DNA of 64,000 nucleotides, from assembly GCF_949628265.1 (NCBI RefSeq), contig NC_088786.1, positions 34,245,681 to 34,309,680 of the forward strand, written 5' to 3'. Below, one piece after another: positions 12,146 through 24,847 of this stretch; position 1 is the first letter of the stretch, and the number at the start of each line of letters is the position of its first letter. The position numbers were made by a program, and so were the translations under genes. The notes beneath the pieces are model-generated. The model ran no database searches, was not told the origin of the DNA, and was given only the letters and a program-made list of their open reading frames with translations. Source of the DNA: Cloeon dipterum. Taxonomy: Eukaryota; Arthropoda; Insecta; Ephemeroptera; Baetidae.

Positions 12146-15100
12146 ATGGACATCGAGGACACCACGGCCCTGGGCCAGCTCTTTCAGCAGATCATCACAG
12201 ATATGAAGGTAAAAATTGCAAAATACAACACAGCGTTATAACGAGCGTTTTCAGTCCCAAAAAGGCACTTTGCAGATGTCATAATTTAGCTCTCTCCAGC
12301 ATTATGAATTATTCAAAGGATGAGAGCTGCTTGGCTCTGTTGTTGCCCAATTTCGATCTGGGTCACCACCCTGCGCCCGCTTCCTTTTGCATCTGCTTCT
12401 TTTGTATCTATTTTATTTTTGTGCACATGGCATTATTTACTCCCCCTCCGAACGCCCAGTCGTCTCGCAATGATTGCTTTATTATCGTTCAATTCGTTTT
12501 AATGGCCCGTCCGATTGATTTTACAGAATGGGGCCCCACTGTGGGAAGACTTTGTCAGCAAAGCGAGCAAACTGCATTCATGCTTACGGTAATTATTGCC
12601 ACTGCTCATCTCTCGCGCGCGTGGTATCAATTACAATAATTGCCATGTGTGTTCAATCTAGGGCAACTCAGCAAGCGATAGGAGTTTATCTGGAGGCGTT
12701 TCAGAAAATCGCAGATGCGGCCACAAATTCCAAAGGTCTGAATACATTATTTGTTGTTCACACTCGGTAATTTTTTTTATCTTTTATTTGTAGGGGCGAC
12801 CAAAGATATTGGTGCCGCTCTAACGAGAATATGTTTGCGACAGCGAGCAGTGGAGAGCAGAGTAAAAACGTTTACAAGGTAAACAATGTTGCATGTTGTG
12901 CGTGAATTTTAAAATTTATGCCTTTGTCAACAATTTGCAGTGCTATTATGGATTGCCTTGTGAATCCTTTGCAAGACAGGCTCGAGGATTGGAAGAAGGC
13001 CACAATAAATTTGGACAAAGAGCACAGCAAAGGCAAGAATAAATTTCACTTGATCAAGCAGTTGTTTATTAACAAACAATTAAATTATAGAAACGAAACG
13101 AGCCCGATCGGAGCTGAAGAAGCGTTCCACTGACACTCTTCGAATGCAAAAGAAAGCTCGCAAAGGACTGACCAGCACGTCATCCTCGTCGTCTTTGGCG
13201 CAAGGACTGACGGCCAACATGGACCCTTTGGACTCTCAGCAGCGACTTCTACAGTCTGGCATACAGCAGCTGGGCGAGTGTGAGGGCAAATCTGTCAGAG
13301 CCGCACTGACTGAGGGCAGAGGTCGATTCTGCATATTTGTCACGTTGCTGAGACCAGTGCTGGTATATTTTCGCGGAATCCACTTTGAAAACTTTTAATT
13401 CAATGAGCCACTCTTTGATAGGAACAAGAGGTGGCTATTTTCTGGGAGCTGAGTCACGTGCAGGAGGCACTCGATGAACTGAACAAGGCCATCGGAGATC
13501 CGAAAACCTTGCCCGACACAATTGAGCAAGTTGGTTGATTTCACTTTGGCTAAGTCAGTGGTTGTAATGAAAATCTGTCGCGCAGGCGCTGCAAGAACTG
13601 ACCAACGTGACTGCCACTCAAGAGGCAGCCTGGGTGAATGCCACGAACACTGCCAACCGTGACTCTTCCCCTCCAAGCAGCATGGGGTCGAGGAAATCGT
13701 CTGTGGGCTCTGCCGCCTCCCTTCAGAGTCTGAGCAGCCACAGCGGAGGTGGAACAGCTAGTCAGAATGTTTGGCCTCCCAGGTCAAACACATTGAGCAA
13801 GGTTGACCAACGATTATACTAGCCATCATTTTCCATTATTTCCATTCTAGCATGATTTACTATCGAGTAGTTGTTAAGTTCTTGTTGTATGAAAGTGTGT
13901 TTTGAGTCTTTTTGTTTACTTTCTGCCATGAAATAGCTTTCGAGACCTCCTGCATGGTTACGTGCTGTGTCTCAAGACTCTGGATTCGTCTCGTCGCAAG
14001 ATAGACTTTTCCCATTCTATCATGGCCAAAAGGTATCATTGTTTTTATGCATTTTAAGCTTACGTTTTTGTTTTTTCCTTGATTGGCATGAGATTCTTGA
14101 CATGCTTTTGCATTTTGTCGTATCGTTGAATTGCATTTTTATCGCTTTGTCTGCATCAGTTCTTACAAACTTTAGTGACAAGAGGGCAAAAAGTATATTT
14201 AAACTGAACAAACTGACGCTGAAAGCTTTTGCAGTAATTCTTTCAAAAAGTATTTTTACCGCAATATTTTAGCAGCATTAATACAGTTTGAGAGCTTCTA
14301 TCCCGTCCTGTTGTTTTTCAGGCTAAATTTTTTGCATTTAATCTGTTGAAACCTGCCCTCCAACTGCTTTCTATAACTATGCGTTTAAAAGGAATAAAAT
14401 ACTTTCGTAATTTACAAAAATTTAACAATTATTGATGTAATTTATCATTCGTGCTTCAAATGATCACAGTAAAAATAATTTAATCAATTTTATAATATGA
14501 AATGCAAATTTGCTGATTTAAACTTTATGCGTCCAGGGCAATGAAGCGACAAATGGAGATGGTTCCAACTGCAGCACGCCAACCACAAGTGGTGGCATTA
14601 TGGAAGAGCTATCTGTTCCTGACTGCAAGGAACCTGGTGCCAACAGTCAGCCGGGATCGTGGCCAAATCTTCAAGAGACTTTGCAATTTGAGCGGGCGGC
14701 CAGTGCTATCATGGCCGACCAGCAGAGCCAGCAGCAACCCGGCCCACCAAGTGCAGCTCAGCAGGGCCAGCGACGGCCCCACACCATATCAGCTGCTTAT
14801 GGCCAGTCGCAGTCACGACCTCCCTTAGGTTCCTACCACTTCTCGCCGCCACCCTCCAGTCCAGCACCTGACGGACAGGTAATTATTTGTTCAATTCTTT
14901 AGTTCAGTTTGTTTTGCTCTGTATCCTCTAAAAACAGTTTTGTACTTGATATCATTTAGAGTAAAGCCACGTTAGTTGGCGATAAACTCAACATTTTTAA
15001 GGAGTACTAGAGATAAAAGGTCGCCAACCTTCCTGTTTGTTGAAACAATATTGTTAGGTAAAGAGATTTGAATGCGGCTACTTATTTATGATAATACCCT

Positions 15101-18100
15101 GTATGATTTTTTCCTTTCCTAAAACATTTCAAATTTTTGAAGTCTTATTAATATGCGTAAATTTTCTCTATGGCAAGACTCTTTCTAAGAATTGATTTTT
15201 ATTCCAGAATCCAAATGCACGGCCTCCGTCAGGTCCTGGCGCAAATGGGAGACCTGCTGTGCCTAAGCGGTGCTCTTCTCTTGAAAGACCGGAGAGACCT
15301 TCTGTCTTAGTTCCAAAACCTGCTCACTTTCGCATTGGTACTATCATCATGGCGTTGCAAGCGGTATTTATTGGACTGATCGCGTGACATTTCAGATGCG
15401 ATATATGATCAAGAAACTCCTACAAATGAGGTCATAGCCTGCCCCGTCTACGTCAACATGCACGAACTTGCCAATTTAGCTGCCAACAAGACGACTGAAA
15501 GATCTGGTGCCACTGCTTCTGAAAATAAAGTAAAGACAAAATCCATAATAATTTACAAGCTTTTTTAAATCCAATGCTAATAAAAAAATAATCGTAACAT
15601 TCGCAAAATTGTTGTTGCAGGACCAAGAAAATAGTAGCGAGAGTTCACATGAATCCAGTAGCGGATATGGTAGCCAAACCATGCCTCTGCATGGTGCTCA
15701 TGAAGATCTTCCACATCCTGATGGTAATTATTCCAAAACCACCTCCAACTAATATTATTTTCGTTTCACTTTTAATTTTGTTGCATTTGTTTATTTGTTA
15801 TTTTTATTTCCTCTCGCGGCACCTTCAGTTCAAAACGATGATTTGATTGATTCGCTCCCATTGCCTCCATCGCCACTCTCGATCAGAACAATTCGCCAAC
15901 TGCACAGACCTATGTCCTACTCAGGTAACCCCAGCTCACAGAACCAATTAAAACCATTAACACGGGACCTGCTTCTAAATTGGGATGGTGTATTTACTTC
16001 TTGAAATACTAAACCACAGTTATTTGTGCCTCATTTTGTTTTAAACTTATGTAGATAGAAGTAGATAAACCTGAATCACTCGGTCTTTAAACGAATACAC
16101 TGGATTTCTAAATAATTAATGCATTCTGGATGTTGTCATCTAATGTGAAGTTGAAACTAATACAGAAAAATATTTTTAAAAAAATCAGGCAAGAAGCAAT
16201 TTTAATGCTTTTATATAGTTCTTTTTAATAATATATTTTTTTAATGTTAACTGATAAACTTGGAAAGGGCAAGCACCATTAATTTTAAGTACATTTTTAA
16301 AAGTTAAAATAAGTTTTGGGTATACAATTTTCAAAACAATAATTGCAGCTAAGGTTTAATTTATGCATGTCTGTATTACTAACCTAAAATTGTATTACAA
16401 AATCGCAATTTATCAAATCTCAATGTGTACCTGAGCAGTATATGACCAATAATTAAACTAATAGAGCTAAAAAAATGATTTCTGAACCTTTGCATTACTG
16501 GTTTTTCTGTATTCCGCAGGCTACCCTCCGCACGGTGGCCACACAGGCTCTTTCCGGCTGCCGCGCCGAGGCAGTACAAGCACACCGCCAGCCCCGCCGA
16601 TCCGCAGAACCTCATCTATATCGACGGTGAACAAGATGCCACTGGGCGGAGATGATCTCCCGCCACCGCCATCTCCGTCATTCCTGCACCAGCAAAATCA
16701 GCAGAACCTCTACGGCAACATCGCCGAGATACGCGGTTACGTAGAGATGCAGCACATGCCTAGTCAGAGCCGACGGCCACCGACCTCAGAGGAGATCTAC
16801 CGCACCTCCACAGTGGCTGACACGGTGCGCACGCTGAGCCAGCAGCCCGCCTGGAAGCCTGGCGAGGAGATCTACAAACCAGTGGCGGACGCTATGCGAC
16901 GACAATATCAGGACGCCAAGGGCAACGTAGCCGACACTGTGCGCACCCTGACCGAGCTCCGGCATCAGCCTGCCAGCCCTATTCAGACCAGGAAGAACGT
17001 CAGGATCTCCAACGAGAACCTGCATCTTTTGGAGGACGAAGTTTACTGTAGCAGCAGAAGTCCGGCTACAACCAGAAAGGTTGGTATTATTTGGTCTTAA
17101 AATTTGAATTGATATAATTTGCTTGCTATTAATATTAAAGTTAGATTACATCCCAGGGTGTCATGGTTTACGTTGGGAGGTTCAAATAAAAAACCTCAGA
17201 AATATCACACCATGATTTGCCTTTGTTTGCTAATTCTTTGAATTTGTAGTACTAGGTGTCGGATGATTGAAAAACGACAAATAATTTAACTCCTTAACTT
17301 TAGTTCACAAAATCAACAAATGGTCCTGAAATCTGGGTTTTCAAAATTCATGTCGCAATTTAAGAGTTTATTTTAATTATATTTATTGCTCTGCCCAATT
17401 GTTTTAGCAATTTAAATTATTTATGGAGCTCTGAAGAATAGGTTTGTTAGTTGATTTTTTTTAAGACAGTATAATGTTGATCAATGAACCTAAACTGCTC
17501 TCTTTCTGGAATTTGATTAAACTTACTCTTTTAGTATTTAATGCAATTTTCTCTCAGTTTGCTATACATCTGGAAATAAATCAGTCCACTATAGTTTTAA
17601 AAATCGTTCCTTTTCTCTGTTATTTTCAGAGTGACAAAATCTGAGCTGATTCACTCATTTGTAAGCTCAGAAAATCTTGCGTTTAAACAAATTGGCCATG
17701 TTTTTTATGATCTGTTTTTCCGTTTGAAACAGATGTATCCAGAGCATCAGCTGATGGCCAACTTTAGTCCAAGCACCAGTCGCAAGCTGTATGAACAACA
17801 GCAGCTGCAGCTGCAGCAACAGCAGGCGCAGTACAAGGTAAGCCGGAACCCTGAGTACGAAGATCCGTCCAAGCTGCGGATGATCCAGCAAATGAAGATC
17901 AACAAGCTCAAGCAGGAGAAAATGGGCATGGCGGGGCCGCAACAACAGCAACTGCAACAAATGGCGCCGCCGCAGCAAATGATGCGGCGCTATTCAGAGG
18001 AGGAAAACAGAGAGCCGCCGCAGCAGACCTTCTTGCTGCAAAGTCTGACAAGCAAGCTGTCGCAGATGCAGAAGAACAACAAAGCCCTGCGGGTTCGAAC

Positions 18101-18221
18101 GCTGATCGCCAGCAGGACGGTCAAAGACCCCACGTTGGTGCACGACAGCCTGATGGACCAGATAAAACGCGGCACCCGCCTACGCACCACACCCACTGAC
18201 GATGGCCCCCGCTTCGCCTGA
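12146..18221 (+). CDS. mim: Missing-in-metastasis (MTSS1/MIM family) IMD-WH2 protein
   Basis: Sixteen exons join in phase to 973 aa: 12146-12208, 12527-12588, 12662-12735, 12794-12878, 12941-13032, 13091-13362, 13422-13529, 13586-13801, 13937-14032, 14537-14878, 15208-15337, 15396-15529, 15621-15723, 15829-15924, 16520-17079 and 17733-18221. Residues 1 to about 240 form the IMD (I-BAR) domain, with NGAPLWEDF, LVNPLQDRLEDWKK, STDTLRMQKKARKG and GRFCIFVTLLRP. The family uses it to bind and bend PIP2-rich membrane. The Ser/Pro-rich middle includes SRKSSVGS. The C-terminus holds the actin-binding WH2 motif, HDSLMDQIKRGTRLRTT (about 949-965), and a Gln-rich stretch lies just before it. Intron 5 is GC-AG (13033-13090). 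VADTVRTL occurs twice in exon 15. The protein probably links membrane curvature to actin. The last intron is the least certain, because another acceptor exists at 17629. Confidence 0.93.
17548..17568 (+). repeat. Dispersed 21 bp repeat, copy 1
   Basis: This 21 bp block starts TTTCTCTCAGTTTGCTATAC, is followed by NCTGG, and lies in the last mim intron. An exact copy in the same orientation is at 39459-39479, in the first ZIP intron. An exact 21 bp match is unlikely by chance in 64 kb. It may be the end of a transposon family. Confidence 0.5.
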
Positions 18222-20380
18222 GCAGCAATAATAATTACTCTCAATCAAAATTAACGCAGCCACTCCAGAATATCAACAGACAGTGTTCTCTGAAATTCAC
18301 TAATTGTGCCCATTTCTTAAATGCCGAGGTCGGGTCAAGGTGACGGGGTAGAGTTAGATTAAATGTTGTTTTACAGGACAATAATATCCCTGTATGAGGA
18401 AGGTTTCCTACTTACACAAAAACTGTTCTTTGGTGTTGCCTTGCCACTGGGAGTCACCTTGATTTTATGGCCCAATGCCATGAGATGATTGAATAATAAT
18501 TGTCGTGGGGAAATACTCTGTACCACAAATAAGTTAATGTTGTTTCCAATTGGATGTCAGCCTCCTTTCTTTCTGCTTCCCTGCTTGATCACTCTCATGT
18601 TCAGCTCATTTTCCATTTCTCCAATTTGGTAGTCCCCTCCTCAATTTGAGTTTGCCTGGAGTCACCGATTCCTAAATTTGGGATTGTTTCAAATGGTCTA
18701 AAACAAATTAAATTTCTACCTAGAAAAGAGGGTTACTGCAAAATCAAGGGAATATTGTTTTTTCCATCTGATTCCACTTTTGTGTTTATTGCACAAAATC
18801 GCTGATTTGTATTTCGAGTTTAGGCAACACAATATGTTATGGTTTTATAGTTGGAACTGATTAGCGAGCTCCAAATCCGCTACGTACAAACAATTTTTTA
18901 TAATTGGCCTCTGAAATTTGCATTTGTTGATTTAAGTCGTTGACTTATTCCAGATTATTAACTAGCTTTCCGTTCTGCTATGCAATAATTATTGACTTTT
19001 TTTGGTAGAATCGCCGAAAGGGAAAGCACGCAGAAAAAGCTTAAGTCGAAATAGGGAGGCTCAAAAAATCGCCTTTAATTGATTTTCAATCACATTAAGT
19101 CTGACGAGGACCTGTTTAATTCGTAAGATTAAAAAGCACTAGGGTAATTGATCGAGAGAAGCTTTTAGCAAACACTAGAACCACACAACTCACTTCCACT
19201 GGCAGCAGAAAACTACTTTGAAGACGGCGCTGTTTCCGTACACCGGAAGCTAAATTCTCAGGATTGATCTTAACGCAACCCCAATTAGACCCCCAACATA
19301 ATCACATTGTCTATGTAGTACTATGGTGTATATTATGCGCAAACAAGACTTAAAAAGTAGAATCTAAAACTCACTCAAAGATGTTTATCATTCTGTACAC
19401 ACGTGACGCAAGTCAATTATTTGGATCTATTATCCCCCATCCCCCTTTGCTAGTGTTTTGCCCCTTTTGATTATAGCAGTGATGATTATCGCTGCTACGC
19501 TCTCTCTTATGTACAAGACTGGAGAACTTATATATCTCTGATTTTTGTATCCTCATACTTAAGACACGCATATGAAGAAACACAGTGAAAATGTAAACCA
19601 CGTATAGCGACACACACGTAAACAGAAACTTCTAAATCCGAGTTTTTGTGCTTTGCGTAGTAGAGGATTTTGTACGACAACTGAATATGATGCAATTATT
19701 TTTCTTATTCCATCCTACTGATAATGATGTTGCACTTTTTGAGCATATTTTTAAAATGTAAAGAAGAGATGAAAAAGCCACGGAATCGTACACTTAGCCA
19801 GTTAGCGAATATTATCTGAAGAAAAATCCACTACACCGTACGAGTAGATTGTAAGCAAACTACTTTCCTCTCACTGTAATTGTATCGTGGTGTGCTGCTG
19901 AAGACTCGTCGAGTCCACCTCTATAATATATGTGTGCATATCACTCACTCACTCCCTCATCTTACATACACACAATATTATACACTACTCATCCGTCATA
20001 TTCGATATGAGAGACGTTAACCGATTACTATACTCTGTGTAAATACAAAGCACAAGACGTGTACCTTAGGCAGGAGTAGTGGCAGCCCCCCTTTTGATAA
20101 TTGTGTGTGCATGTGGTGTCCCGACTCTTTTTTATCGTTCGCCGGGTGACTGAGCAAAGTTGAGCAACAAAAACGCTACTTGCAAGAATAAAATACAACT
20201 TGTTGTGATGCCCCCCCCCCTTTTCAGTTCCTTATGTTCCACTCTAGGGTTAATCACTTCCCTTAATTTATTACATCTTAACTGTAGCGCGGAAAACGAA
20301 TATGTGATTTGTCGTAGTTATATCATTTCTCTACTTATCTCCAAGATTAAGTTCAATAAACGAGTGCTTCACTGAATATG
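18222..20380 (+). other. Probable long 3'UTR of mim
   Basis: No coding frame is seen. The first well-placed canonical AATAAA after the mim stop is at 20355-20360, which would make a 3'UTR of about 2.1 kb. The stretch contains TGTAAATA (about 20037), a Pumilio-type element, an AC/CT-rich block at 19900-20000 and a poly-C run near 20210. The extent is inferred. Confidence 0.45.
20355..20360 (+). terminator. Candidate poly(A) signal of mim
   Basis: AATAAA is followed within about 30 bases by T/G-rich sequence. A minus-strand AATAAA lies a few tens of bases further on (20391-20396), so the 3' ends of mim and the convergent SLC35F5 gene may meet here. Confidence 0.45.
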
Positions 20381-21170
20381 TTCGCCTTTTTATTTGCAGT
20401 CATACATTTAAGTTTTCTATTTAGAACTTTTCGTGTCCGTGCATCGACACAGGATGAAATCACTTCTTCCTTGCCATCGTTCACAATTTACTGGAATTTG
20501 TCAAAAGTTTGACTTTTGCAACTCTTGCTTTCACGCTATTACATTGGAAACATACACATTCGACGATCACCGATAACTCGGAAAATAAATCTATGAAGTT
20601 GTATTGTCAGCTCATTATGAATTGATCTGAAATTTCTCGTCAATGTTCGTGTCAGTTCTTTTAAAATGCTAAAATCGGGTCTTATCATCTACCAGGGGGA
20701 ATTATTATTATTAAAAAAAAAAAAAAACAGAATTTCACTAACAACTCGAAAAATCTTCCAAAGAACGAGTAAAAGGTGACTAGATATATGAAAATATTTC
20801 ACAGATAACAAGCTGCTGAAAGCATTTGGAATAAGCTTGAATGAGCCCAGCTACTCAGTTGTATCACAACATGCATTCTATCAAGTAGAAGTGTTCAGAG
20901 TGCGAGTAATTCTAGACGTGTGCATCTTCTAAGGATAAATTAGAACTAAAATCAGACAGATGAAGTTGTGCTTGAAGAAGAAGTACTGCGCAGCTCCAGC
21001 TCGGACGATGGAATGTGGAAACTAAGGCAGGCTAATGCCCTCCGCTAGGTTCAGGCTTCATGATCACTAGTCGAGGAATTGTTGACTCCTATCAATGATT
21101 CGGTTTGCTCCCTTTCTCGCTCCCCTTGCAATCTACAACGAACGTACGCATTCACAATCTAGGACTCAAT

Positions 21171-24037
21171 CTATTTAGCGCGGCACCAGTACCTGCTGAA
21201 CGAGTTTCTCGGTGACGTCAATTTGTTCCACCCGATCAGAATCCACCTGGCCAATGGGTCTCGTGGCGCCAATCGCTCGCCATTCGCGCCCGGCGAGGAC
21301 AAAAAGCCGGCCCAGATGAGGGCCGCCACCATCGGGATGGCTCCGATGTAGACGCGGAGGGGGTACTGCACCTGCCACAGGAGAGCGTCGGCCAAAAAGG
21401 ACAGTGGCACGGTCAACGTAAGCGCTAGTGTTCCGACTAAGGGACAAGTGAGAAGGCATCCCCTGAAAAATGAACGAGACAATAATTTCCTACATTTCTC
21501 CTAATTTTCTTTATCAATTAAATTGGTTATTTTTTTCCACCAATTATTAAGAGGTTACATGTTATATTAATTGCAAAATATCTATTTGGATGTAGATTTA
21601 TTACTTTTTTATCAAATTAATATTTTCTCTTCTAAACACTCCATGCCTAATTTAATTATAGCTAACATTATCAAATTCTAAGGGTCTGTAAATTTATTAT
21701 TTTATTGCTAATGTCATGGAAATAAAATTGATAATTACCAGAGCCAAAGGACTTCCGAGAGCACAGTGCCAATAAGTCCGTTCAAGAACATCACAGCCCA
21801 CTGAGGCCGGGTCGGCCACTCGAATTTTTCCAAGCCGAGAGCGTGGAAGGCGGCCACAACCGGCCAGAGGCCAAGCAGGCAGAAGAGGCCGACGAAGCCA
21901 AAAAACATGGGCACGTCCAGCGCCTCTTCCGAAGGTACCTTCTTTTTCAAGCTGACCAGGTAGGTGGCGTAGAGGGAGGCGCTGATCAAAGCCAGCGAGG
22001 CTCCAAGCGGGAAACTCGGACTCAGGCTGGACCAGCAAACGGTGCTCTGTCAAACGAAGCGTCACAACAATTTCTTAAGTAATAAATATGGAATATATTA
22101 CAGCTCCAGCAATGCTCATTCCAACAGCAGCGATTTTCGAAAGCGAAATCCTGTCCATGGGCTCGGAGGGAATAGCGGCTGAGAGCAGAAGGGTGAAGAG
22201 AGGTGCCGCACACGAGAGCAGCGAGACAAGGCCTGCGTCGCCGTATTCGAGAGCAGCTTGGTAACTGTAGTTTGCCATGCACCACTGCAAAATTAATTTA
22301 TCATAGTGTAATGATAGCGATATTTTATTTAAAAAAATTATATTACACGAAAATTGAATCCTAATCGATCTATTTTTTGTATAATTCTGACCAAAAGTGC
22401 CCCAAAATCCTTGTTTTGGGCAAAGGAAATTTGGAACCTTAGTTGCTTCCAGGGTGAGAAAAATTGTGACAGTAATTTAATGGTGTGGAGATAAAAAATA
22501 TTACTTTTGAGTCTTGAGGGATATTTTTTATTTTATTTTTCGAAATCTGCAGAAATTGGAAAGGGGATTGTGTTTGGCTTCATTTAAATTCACCAGTTTA
22601 TAGTAGCGTCAAAAACTGCCTCTATTCAGAAAGCTGATTAAATTTCCAGTTTCTTTCCTTCGGAGCAAATTTTTCTCAAATTTATTGTTTTCGCACAAAA
22701 ATTCTGAAAATTTCAAACCTTTAAAATATTTTGGAAAAAATAAAAATACCCAAAAATAAGTTAATTTATTTAAGAATCATCTCAGAATTTTTTTCATTTT
22801 AATTATTTCTACAGTGAATTAATTTCTAACTGAGGTTAAAAAGTTTTGAATATTTAAAAAAATTGCGTCCTTTAATGTTTTTTTTTTAACCTCTATTTTA
22901 ACTCTTTTAAATCTGCTGTGAAGGAACTAGGTACTAAATTTGGCAGCGCGGATTTCATCAAATGCAGTTTTAATACAGTACAAATGAGGCACTTGCTAAA
23001 AAAAAGCCTATCAAGGTCAGGACTTGACGCACTCAGCTCTATCAAACAAATGCGATAAAGGCATATTTTTATAACTGAAGCAAATAAGTCCAGATAAATA
23101 AGCAAGGGTTAGCTAGAGATAAAATTATGAAACTCTATATATAAAAATTATTTACCAAAACGCAAAAGGTGAAGGCCAGCCAGGCGACCTTGCTGACGGG
23201 CAGCTTGTTGGCCGCTCTCCTGGCGATTTGGTCGGCGCGTACGCTGGCCGTGTATGAGAGCCTCGCCATGAGAGCTGCGGTCGCCTCCTCCTCGGACATC
23301 TGCCGCACTTCCGCCAGCTTGCTGAAGCGGACCGATCTCACACCCGAGTCGTCGCTCTCTGTGCCCGAGCTCTTTGACGTGCTCCTGCTGCACTCTGGCC
23401 GCTTCAAAGGGACATAGGTTGGCTCGCTCTGTGAAAATTTACTCATTATGATCGGAACCTTTACAGGCTATCAGAAAAAAACTATTTTTACCTGTTTCTG
23501 CAAAACATGCAGTTTCTACAAAATATACAGATTACCAGGTAGTGTATTCTTTTGGATAAAAGTCAATTATTTAATATTTTAAAAAAAATCGCTTACCAGG
23601 GGAGGTGGGGAGTCAGTAAAGTAATTTGTGTCTTCGATATTTGGATCCATCAGCTGAGAAACAAGAATTTAGTAGGATTTTGATTAAAATAAAAAGATTG
23701 CGGCAACTTACCACATAAGAATTTGAAGCGCTCCAACTGCACATGTCCCGCCACGGAGAGTAGACTAAAAATCCGAGCAAATAGACGCAAAACATTGAAG
23801 TTTTCACGTAGGTTGTGAATAGCGGCTTCTGGTAGGCCTCTTCCTCGTACAGATACTGGAGCAAAAGTTTATATTTGATCAGTGCAGAACTAAAATATTT
23901 CGACATGTGTGGCTCACTTTTGTTAGCTCTGACGAAGCAACCCATATTATGTCCACAAGGACCAGTAACACTAGACCCAACGTGAACTTTTGAGATCTAT
24001 TCAGTCCTATTTGAAAGTCTTCGTGGGAGTTCATCAT
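21171..24037 (-). CDS. SLC35F5: Solute carrier family 35 member F5-like transporter
   Basis: Seven exons join in phase to 458 aa: 24037-23918, 23855-23712, 23653-23597, 23428-23156, 22284-22102, 22046-21739 and 21462-21171. An optional 6 nt microexon (23497-23492, AAACAG) would add Lys-Gln. The family is a DMT/EamA-fold membrane transporter with about ten helices, usually placed in internal membranes; the substrate is not settled. Telling segments are VLVDIIWVASSELTK in helix 1, TSMFCVYLLGFLVYSPWR, SEPTYVPLK and VRFSKLAEVRQM in the cytoplasmic loop, DVPMFFGFVGLF, LNGLIGTVLSEVLWLWGC and GTLALTLTVPLSFLAD. These follow the vertebrate SLC35F5 order throughout. The ATG is the first of two in tandem (MMNSHEDF). 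The gene converges on mim. A possible 5' non-coding exon and promoter lie upstream near 24.3-24.9 kb. Confidence 0.92.
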
Positions 24038-24101
24038 TGTGCCTGTTTTAATGAACACAAATTTACAAAACAATCAAAAGACAGTATCAGAAAACTTAAA
24101 T

Positions 24102-24130
24102 GCCGTATAGTGTAGTGGATATCGGTTACC
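24102..24130 (+). other. tRNA-like 5' fragment with A box
   Basis: The sequence GCCGTATAGTGTAGTGGATA resembles the 5' half of a tRNA, closest to Val or Glu. TAGTGTAGTGG (24108-24118) fits the internal A box. No B box or acceptor 3' strand follows, so it is not a working tRNA gene. A tRNA-derived SINE remnant is possible. Confidence 0.3.
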
Positions 24131-24640
24131 ATGAGGTTTTAAATTAATTTGTTATTGACAGTTGACTTCCATAGCAGTAAGTGGAAGGAACATAAAAAAT
24201 TAAACGCACTAAGCAGTGATATCAATAACGAACCACTCATACTATCACCATTACGCAATTTTTGAGTCATTCTTTGAAATAAAAACCAAGTTTTAAACGA
24301 ATAATATATAGTTACTCGTATTAGTCTCATCCGTAATTGCTGACGACGGTTCTGCTGGCATAACTTGCGCCCCTTGGACCATCAATTCGAAAAATATTCA
24401 TCAGCTGAAGGTCCAATTGTGGGGAGACAGTGCTATGCAGGCAGATTCGAATGCATCTTTCGCAGCTAGCAAGTGCTTCTGAAAGATTTAATGAATCAAG
24501 TTTCTCAAATGATCACGTGATAAGCAGAGACTAACCTTTTACCCAATATTCTGCGACAATTTACCCACAGTCGGCAAATAGCACGGCCATGTTTATTTTG
24601 CTTTTCGTGGCCAATTATTCGACTATGTACAGAAAAAGAA

Positions 24641-24847
24641 AACCGGTTTCTTTGTTTTGATATAAAACTGCTTTGATCTTTAGAGAAATGTTTATTTGAA
24701 CTTAACAAGAAGAACCAACTAGAATTGAAGAAAATTGGTAATTTAGCCAATTAATCAGCATAACTTGCAGTAGAAACAAGAAGAAACGAGTTACCGTTTG
24801 CCAGGAAACCGGTTAAAAATGTTAAACCGGTATGACATTGGCGCGAA
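24641..24847. promoter_or_regulatory. Cluster of Grainyhead-type sites plus an E2F-like site
   Basis: AACCGGTT occurs at 24641 and 24807 and AACCGGTA at 24825. TTGGCGCGAA follows at 24838-24847 and resembles an E2F site. AACCGGTT is the Grainyhead consensus. The cluster lies between SLC35F5 (-) and the protease gene (+) and could serve either. Function is inferred from motifs alone. Confidence 0.35.
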
